Assembly: GCA_003818675.1 (NCBI GenBank)
Contig: RPPD01000003.1
Location: 1-16,847, forward strand
Length of the DNA stretch: 16,847 bases
Source of the DNA: Spirochaetaceae bacterium
Lineage (GTDB): Bacteria > Spirochaetota > Spirochaetia > SZUA-6 > RPPD01
Reading direction: 5' to 3'
Shown here: one piece after another, positions 12,852-16,847 of the stretch
Layout of the letters: each line of letters opens with the position of its first letter
Position numbering within the stretch: position 1 is the stretch's first letter
The notes under the pieces: generated by a model
Databases searched by the model: none
What the model was told of the DNA's origin: nothing
The model's input: only the letters and a program-made list of their open reading frames with translations
Position numbers and translations under genes: made by a program

Positions 12852-12873
12852 TAACTAACTGTTTAGTTAATAT
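12852..12873. promoter_or_regulatory. TetR operator O2 at the tetR promoter
   Basis: TAACTAACTG, TT, then TAGTTA repeats the O1 pattern with an intact left arm and a degenerate right end. It covers the downstream side of the tetR -10 and the transcription start, just before the ribosome site. Autorepression is expected. Confidence 0.68.
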
Positions 12874-12897
12874 AGCTCATGTTTTCCTGTTTGTCAA
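12869..12897 (-). promoter_or_regulatory. Sigma-70-type promoter of the TetR gene
   Basis: On the minus strand a perfect TTGACA (12897-12892) and TATATT (12874-12869) are 17 nt apart. Start of transcription would fall near 12862, within operator O2. The -35 lies 21 nt beyond the stop of the upstream transporter gene. Confidence 0.78.
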
Positions 12898-12918
12898 TAA
12901 TAAATATTCTCAATGTTT

Positions 12919-13794
12919 TTATACCTCCACACCGAGGAAAATTTTCAGGCCCATGCCCGCGAAGAAACCTATGCTGGCGATGACAAGAGATATGATGGCC
13001 ATCTCAAGAAAGCGTTTCCAGAACGGGAGGCTCTTTGCCGTGGTTATGTAGAAAGTATAGAGGAAAATAATCAGGACAGCGATGCCGAGCGTGACTGCGA
13101 GCGAAATAAAAGGATTGTCAAAGATGAAATACGGGAAGATGAGCAGGGCCACAGTGATGAGGTAGGTGAGTCCCGTGTACAACGATGCCTTGAGCGGGTT
13201 TTTAGCCTTGTTCTCACCGGCTTCCTCCTTGGCGGAGAGATACCCTGATGCGGCCATTGAAAGCGATGCGGCAAAGCCTGTGATTAAGCCTGCCAGGGCA
13301 ATCAGCTTGTTGTTCTGCAGGGCGAGGGTGAGCCCCGCGAGCGCCCCGGTCAATTCAACAAGCGCGTCATTCAGCCCCAGGATGATTGATCCGGCGTACT
13401 CGAGCCGTTCCTCCGAAAGAATATCCAAAAGTTCCTTCTCGTGTTTCTGTTCATCCATGCGGAGCGATTTTAATTCCTCTGTTTTGTCCGCAAGCGTGCC
13501 ATAGATTTTTTCAGCCAGGCCTTCTCCATTTTCCATGAGTTTAAGTCCGAATGAAATGCCGAAGATGCGTGATATTATATAATAGAAATTGACTTTAAAC
13601 GCCTTCGGCTTGATTTCGGTCCGGGTATATTTTTTCAGTGTATTGTAATGCGACAGCTCATCCTGTGATATCTGGGCGAGGACCTTTTTATTATGCGTGT
13701 CTTTAATGCTATCCGACAGTTTCTTGTAGATCAGGTGCTCGGTGATCTCGTTTTTTAGCTTGATGAGAAAAATCTGCAAAGTACGCCCTTCCAT
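12919..13794 (-). CDS. Ferritin-like / VIT1-CCC1 fusion, Fe/Mn transporter
   Basis: The protein is 291 aa, with ATG at 13794 behind AAAGGAG. The N-terminal half (about 1-130) is a rubrerythrin/ferritin-like helical domain with metal-ligand pairs NEITEH (E16), QDELSHY (E46, H49), MENGEGLAE (E88/E91) and MDEQKHE (E115, H118). The C-terminal half (about 132-291) is a VIT1/CCC1 membrane domain of about five segments. Its first helix carries LGLNDALVELTGALAG (D143) and its second MAASGYLSAKEE (M180, Y185). VIT-family proteins move Fe(II) or Mn(II) out of the cytosol. The fused ferritin-like domain is known in bacterial MbfA-type iron exporters as an iron sensor or feeder. The gene is last of a tight operon (18-nt gap after the Mrp gene), placing iron removal beside Fe-S assembly. 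Confidence 0.92.
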   Translation of the reverse strand: MEGRTLQIFLIKLKNEITEHLIYKKLSDSIKDTHNKKVLAQISQDELSHYNTLKKYTRTEIKPKAFKVNFYYIISRIFGISFGLKLMENGEGLAEKIYGTLADKTEELKSLRMDEQKHEKELLDILSEERLEYAGSIILGLNDALVELTGALAGLTLALQNNKLIALAGLITGFAASLSMAASGYLSAKEEAGENKAKNPLKASLYTGLTYLITVALLIFPYFIFDNPFISLAVTLGIAVLIIFLYTFYITTAKSLPFWKRFLEMAIISLVIASIGFFAGMGLKIFLGVEV

Positions 13795-13813
13795 GGAAGA
13801 GTCTCCTTTCCCG

Positions 13814-14632
13814 TCAATCCGCCTCGAATTGGATGATCTTCTTGACTATATCATTCAATATTTTTCCTGTCTCCGTCTCCTTCATAAAATGAATAAAGGG
13901 TTTTCCCGAATCTCCATGCGTGACCATCAGCGGGTCTATTGGTATTTCGCCCAGAAACGGGACGACGAGTTCTGTTGCGGCCTTTTCACCGCCGCCCTTT
14001 CCAAAGAGATCTGTTTTCTTTCCGCAATGCGGACAGACCAGCCCGCTCATGTTTTCAATAATTCCGATGACAGGGACTTTGAGTTGGCGGGCGAACATGA
14101 CGGTCTTTCTCGAGTCCAGAACCGCCACATCCTGGGGAGTTGTTACGATCACGGCACCGCCCAAATCCGGAATGAGCTGGCAGACGCTCAAGGGTTCATC
14201 CCCGGTACCAGGCGGCGAGTCTATTATAAGGTAATCAAGTTCACCCCAGTTGACATCACTCAGGAACTGCTTGATCGTCGCCATTTTCAAAGGACCGCGC
14301 CAGATAATGGGGCTGTCCTGGTCTTTGATCAGCAGAGCCATTGACATGGCCTTGAGGTTGGGCAGGGCAAGAAACGGCTCGATTCCTTCGGTACCTCCCA
14401 TAAGCTGCTCGCCCTCAATACCGAGCATCTTCGCGATATTGGGGCCGTGGAGGTCAGTATCCAGTATGCCGACAGAGAGGCCTTTCAAAGCAAGGGCATA
14501 CGCAAGATTTACCGCAACCGTGGTTTTGCCCACTCCTCCCTTGCCGCTTAAAACAACAATTTTATTTTTGATGCGGCCCAGGTTTGCCTTGAGGCGCTCA
14601 TCCTGTTCCTGCTGTTCCTGATTCATCTGCAT
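13814..14632 (-). CDS. mrp: Mrp/NBP35-family Fe-S carrier ATPase
   Basis: The protein is 272 aa, with ATG at 14632 behind GAAAGG. It is a deviant Walker P-loop ATPase: [11 protein letters not shown] (29-38, Walker A), LDTDLHGPN (57-65), [13 protein letters not shown] (137-148), [13 protein letters not shown] and [14 protein letters not shown] with C200 and C203. The CPHC pair lets Mrp/ApbC dimers bridge a [4Fe-4S] cluster and pass it to apoproteins in the cytosol. The short N-terminal extension is rich in Gln/Glu ([15 protein letters not shown]) and lacks the Cys set of eukaryotic NBP35 and the MIP18 domain of longer Mrp proteins. It sits 12 nt after an IscU/NifU-like scaffold gene and before a VIT-type iron exporter, consistent with a scaffold-to-carrier relay. 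Confidence 0.95.
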   Translation of the reverse strand: MQMNQEQQEQDERLKANLGRIKNKIVVLSGKGGVGKTTVAVNLAYALALKGLSVGILDTDLHGPNIAKMLGIEGEQLMGGTEGIEPFLALPNLKAMSMALLIKDQDSPIIWRGPLKMATIKQFLSDVNWGELDYLIIDSPPGTGDEPLSVCQLIPDLGGAVIVTTPQDVAVLDSRKTVMFARQLKVPVIGIIENMSGLVCPHCGKKTDLFGKGGGEKAATELVVPFLGEIPIDPLMVTHGDSGKPFIHFMKETETGKILNDIVKKIIQFEAD

Positions 14633-14644
14633 TATGTTTTCCTT

Positions 14645-15004
14645 TCAATATTGAAGCATGTAATCCGCGATTGCCTTGTATAATGTGCTTGCCGCCAGAA
14701 TAGCGCAGTGATGGTGGTCTGCAGGAAGGTTCTCCAGTTTGTCTATGATCTCTTTGGGAGAAATACCGAGCGCGTCATTGATGCTTCGGTTTTTAACAAG
14801 CAGGGTTGCCAGGGAGCCACAGGCGTATGTGGCCCCGCATCCGTCTGTAAAAAAGCATGCTTCAATGATGGTCTTGTCCCTGATTGCCAGGAACATTTCC
14901 ATTGTATCCCCGCAGGGTCCCTTGTTCCACGCAGCCGCCATGGGATCATTCATCCGCCCGACATTGACGGGATTCTGCGAGTATTTTTCATACAGTGTTG
15001 TCAT
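14645..15004 (-). CDS. IscU/NifU-N-type iron-sulfur scaffold protein
   Basis: The protein is 119 aa, with ATG at 15004 behind AAAGGG (8-nt spacing). The fold matches the NifU N-terminal/IscU family over its full length. The three cluster cysteines are visible: C31 in GPCGDTM, C62 in ATYACGSLA and C100 in DHHHCAILAASTL. An extra Cys lies at 56. The usual Asp next to the first Cys is present (CGD). Its role is to build a nascent Fe-S cluster. No cysteine desulfurase (IscS/NifS/SufS) is present in this window, so sulfur must come from elsewhere. The class resembles the short IscU-like proteins linked to Mrp in anaerobes, not classical isc operon IscU. It is first gene of the three-gene minus-strand operon and diverges from the thioredoxin-like gene. 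Confidence 0.92.
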   Translation of the reverse strand: MTTLYEKYSQNPVNVGRMNDPMAAAWNKGPCGDTMEMFLAIRDKTIIEACFFTDGCGATYACGSLATLLVKNRSINDALGISPKEIIDKLENLPADHHHCAILAASTLYKAIADYMLQY

Positions 15005-15089
15005 GTGTTAAGCCCTTTAGAAAAAACTCCATGTTTCTTGTATCGTATTTCTGTGTTATGTCCAATTGCCAGGCGCGTGGAATGGCGCC

Positions 15090-15118
15090 TTGACAGCCTG
15101 TACAGGATAACCTAATTT
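15090..15118 (+). promoter_or_regulatory. Possible promoter of the thioredoxin-like gene
   Basis: A perfect TTGACA (15090-15095) is followed after 17 nt by TAATTT (15113-15118), a weak -10. The conserved palindrome follows at 15125, the same order as at the NifX-like gene. An AGGCGC/GCGCCT inverted repeat (15071-15076 and 15085-15090) abuts the -35. Confidence 0.45.
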
Positions 15119-15124
15119 AATAAA

Positions 15125-15143
15125 AATGAAAACCATTTTCAAT
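15125..15143. promoter_or_regulatory. Palindromic operator upstream of the thioredoxin-like gene
   Basis: AATGAAAACCATTTTCAAT contains a perfect 6-3-6 palindrome TGAAAA-CCA-TTTTCA (15127-15141). It is nearly identical to the site at 9196-9214. It lies between the predicted promoter and the ATG, and could also affect the divergent Fe-S operon. Confidence 0.62.
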
Positions 15144-15181
15144 AAAAAGTTATCGGAATTCCCATTGAGAGGAGGAATTAA

Positions 15182-15523
15182 ATGTTAAAGACTGGACTGA
15201 AACACCTGGAGACAGTCGGTGAAATGGAATCTGCATTGAAGGAGAACGAAAACATCATGGTTTGCTGCGGCAAAATGGGGCCTATGTGCATTCCGGTCTA
15301 CCGTGTCATGGAGAATCTGGAGAAGAAATATTTGCATGTGGCATTCAGAGATATGGATTTTAATATTCCGGCGGCGGATGCGATCAAGGAACTCCCGGAA
15401 TGTTCCTTGTTTATGGGTCTGCCTTTCACGGTTTACTTTAAAAAAGGGAAGGTGGTTGCCGCAACCGCGAGTATCCAGACGGAAAAACAGGTTACGGCCA
15501 TGCTTGATAAATTTTTCAAATAA
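15182..15523 (+). CDS. Thioredoxin-fold protein with atypical active site
   Basis: The protein is 113 aa, with ATG behind a strong AGAGGAGG. The length and strand/helix order fit thioredoxin: a beta strand ENIMVCCG, an active-site helix IPVYRVMENLEKKY, HVAFRDMDF, and a cis-Pro loop MGLPFTVYFKKGKVV (P81). The usual CxxC is absent. The site reads CCGKMGPMC (C28, C29, C36), so the second Cys position is kept but the first is Gly33, giving a CX6C pair instead. A further Cys (C74) lies before the cis-Pro loop. It may work as a reductant with a different disulfide, or as a metal or Fe-S binding relative. It shares an operator with the NifX-like gene and a leader element with the peroxiredoxin, so it may serve that enzyme. 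Confidence 0.85.
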   Translation: MLKTGLKHLETVGEMESALKENENIMVCCGKMGPMCIPVYRVMENLEKKYLHVAFRDMDFNIPAADAIKELPECSLFMGLPFTVYFKKGKVVAATASIQTEKQVTAMLDKFFK

Positions 15524-15541
15524 CTTTTACCAAGATGGCAG

Positions 15542-15613
15542 TTAGCCGGCAATAACACCTTCAATGACCGCCAGAATATTGAGACGCCTGTGGGGATGCT
15601 CTTGCAGCATCAT
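15542..15613 (-). CDS. Possible short ORF coupled to the end of ilvD
   Basis: This 23-codon frame starts at a double ATG, with AGGA (overlapping the ilvD TAG stop) 5 nt upstream, and ends in TAA. The peptide is MMLQEHPHRRLNILAVIEGVIAG, in two parts: a His/Arg-rich head and a hydrophobic tail. The HPHRRLN segment recalls the N-terminus of galactose-1-phosphate uridylyltransferases, but the match stops there, so it could be a gene remnant or chance. It may well not be a gene. Confidence 0.25.
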   Translation of the reverse strand: MMLQEHPHRRLNILAVIEGVIAG

Positions 15614-15620
15614 GTTCTTC

Positions 15621-16847
15621 CTACCGGATTTTATCCCTGTCCCGGACAGCACCACGATCCGCGCTTGTCGCGAACATGGCGTATAGTTTCAGGGCCTGGG
15701 AAACATGACGCTCCCGCTTTGGCACAAAACCGCCCGAGGCCAGAATCTTTGCCCGGCGTTTTTCAAGTTCGTTTTGCGCGACTGCCAGCTCGATTGACCT
15801 GTTGGGAATATCTATCCTGATTTCATCCCCGTCCTCCACCAGGCCAATGAGTCCGCCCGCCGCAGCTTCCGGCGAGACATGGCCTATGGAAAGGCCCGCG
15901 GTGCCGCCGGAAAACCTGCCGTCTGTCATCAAAGCGCACACCTTGTCCATTTTTTTTGACTTGAGATAAGTTGTGGGATAGAGCATTTCCTGCATGCCCG
16001 GCCCTCCCGACGGTCCCTCGTAGCGGATGACCACAATGTCGCCCGGCTTGATTGTGTCCGCGAGAATCCCCTCGACAGCCTGCTCCTGGGAGTCAAATAC
16101 TTTGGCTTTGCCTGTAAAACGAAGTATCGATTCATCCACGCCGGCGGTCTTTACGATTCCGCCTTTTTCTGCAATATTGCCGTACAGCACCGCAAGTCCG
16201 CCGTCCTTGTTGTATGCGTGCGCCACGTCGCGGATACAACCCGCACTGCGGTCCGTGTCATGCTCCTTGTAAAACTCATTCTGGGACATCCCGACGGTCG
16301 TGCGTTTTCCCGCGGGTGCGGCAAGGACTATTTTTTTGGCGTCCTCGGTAAGCTCCTTGTGGCCGCCGCCTATATCAGTCTCCTTGATCATTTCATGAAT
16401 TGTCTTTCCGGTTACGGTTAATGCATCGCGAAAAAGCAGCCCTCCCTTGTCCAATTCCCCGAGTATTCCGTAGATGCCGCCGGCCCGGTGCACATCCTCA
16501 ACATGATAGTGGGAGGAAGGCGCAACCTTGCAGATATTGGGGACCTTGCGCGAGAGCCGGTCAATGTCCTTCATGGTGAAGTCAACGCCCGCCTCAGCGG
16601 CAATGGCCAACAGATGCAGGACCGTGTTCGTGGAGCCACCCATGGCTATGTCCAGGGTCATGGCGTTTTCAAACGCCTCTTTGGTCGCTATTGAACGTGG
16701 TAATATTTTGTTGTTTGCATTTTCGTAGTGTTCCTTTGCCATGGCCACGATGCGGCTGGCGGCCTTTTCAAAAAGACCGCGTCTCATTTCATGTGTCGCA
16801 ACCAAAGTTCCATTAAAAGGGAGACCCATGCCAAGAGCCTCGGTCAG
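15621..16847 (-). CDS. ilvD: Dihydroxy-acid dehydratase, C-terminal part (5' end outside window)
   Basis: There are 408 codons open to the window edge, of about 550-560 in the family. The first visible residues, [14 protein letters not shown], come just after the third Fe-S ligand Cys of IlvD (in SMNCLTEALG), so that Cys lies just outside. Later motifs are [50 protein letters not shown], the [20 protein letters not shown] catalytic-serine region and the C-terminal [11 protein letters not shown]. The enzyme dehydrates dihydroxy-isovalerate and dihydroxy-methylvalerate to the keto acids of valine and isoleucine synthesis, using an oxygen-sensitive Fe-S cluster. This is relevant beside an Fe-S assembly operon, although the intervening gene is on the opposite strand. 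It ends at TAG, and no clear terminator follows. Confidence 0.97.
   Translation of the reverse strand: MTEALGMGLPFNGTLVATHEMRRGLFEKAASRIVAMAKEHYENANNKILPRSIATKEAFENAMTLDIAMGGSTNTVLHLLAIAAEAGVDFTMKDIDRLSRKVPNICKVAPSSHYHVEDVHRAGGIYGILGELDKGGLLFRDALTVTGKTIHEMIKETDIGGGHKELTEDAKKIVLAAPAGKRTTVGMSQNEFYKEHDTDRSAGCIRDVAHAYNKDGGLAVLYGNIAEKGGIVKTAGVDESILRFTGKAKVFDSQEQAVEGILADTIKPGDIVVIRYEGPSGGPGMQEMLYPTTYLKSKKMDKVCALMTDGRFSGGTAGLSIGHVSPEAAAGGLIGLVEDGDEIRIDIPNRSIELAVAQNELEKRRAKILASGGFVPKRERHVSQALKLYAMFATSADRGAVRDRDKIR

Noticed and set aside
15262..15295. Selenocysteine site in the thioredoxin-like gene
   Set aside because: The active-site codons are ordinary Cys codons (TGC, TGT) with no in-frame TGA.
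1..16847. CRISPR arrays, insertion sequences, phage genes, tRNA or rRNA
   Set aside because: No regularly spaced repeats, transposase or integrase motifs, or RNA gene signatures were seen on either strand.

Overview
The window looks like the chromosome of an anaerobic or micro-aerobic Gram-negative bacterium of moderate G+C. An outer membrane is implied by an OmpA-family protein and several predicted lipoproteins. An NADase-type glycan-binding domain protein, an OmpA protein with FlgD-like Ig modules, and a Prx6-like peroxiredoxin ending in a Cys-rich tail together fit a spirochaete or a similar deep-branching lineage. That assignment is inference from protein style only. No phage, transposon, CRISPR, tRNA or rRNA is visible.

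Layout. Positions 1-361 hold the start of an exported TPR-like protein (minus strand). Positions 641-1999 hold a plus-strand radical SAM protein with no visible Shine-Dalgarno. Positions 2058-2774 carry two tandem paralogous small membrane proteins (DUF4190-like), separated by a strong terminator. Positions 2895-9073 are a run of five minus-strand envelope or secreted proteins. In transcription order these are an NADase-type glycan-binding protein (its frame is cut by a TAA at a conserved Tyr position), an OmpA/FlgD-like protein, a predicted seven-bladed propeller lipoprotein followed by a terminator, an endonuclease/exonuclease/phosphatase-fold lipoprotein, and an alpha-helical secreted protein.

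Positions 9229-15523 are a redox, iron and Fe-S island. It contains a NifX/NifB-like cofactor-binding protein, a peroxiredoxin, a DUF2202 ferritin-like protein, a ferredoxin-nitroreductase fusion next to its TetR regulator, a three-gene operon (IscU/NifU-like scaffold, Mrp/NBP35 ATPase, ferritin-like/VIT1 metal transporter), and an atypical thioredoxin-fold protein. The last partial gene is ilvD (dihydroxy-acid dehydratase).

Control. Two unlinked plus-strand genes (NifX-like at 9229, thioredoxin-like at 15182) share a near-identical palindrome, AATGRAAACCATTTTCAWT, just downstream of their predicted promoters. This suggests one Fur/PerR-like regulator. The TetR gene has a TAACTAACT operator across its own promoter and a perfect copy upstream of the ferredoxin-nitroreductase. 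A third, different palindrome lies upstream of the DUF2202 gene. The island therefore looks like several regulated units that together handle peroxide, free iron and Fe-S assembly or repair.
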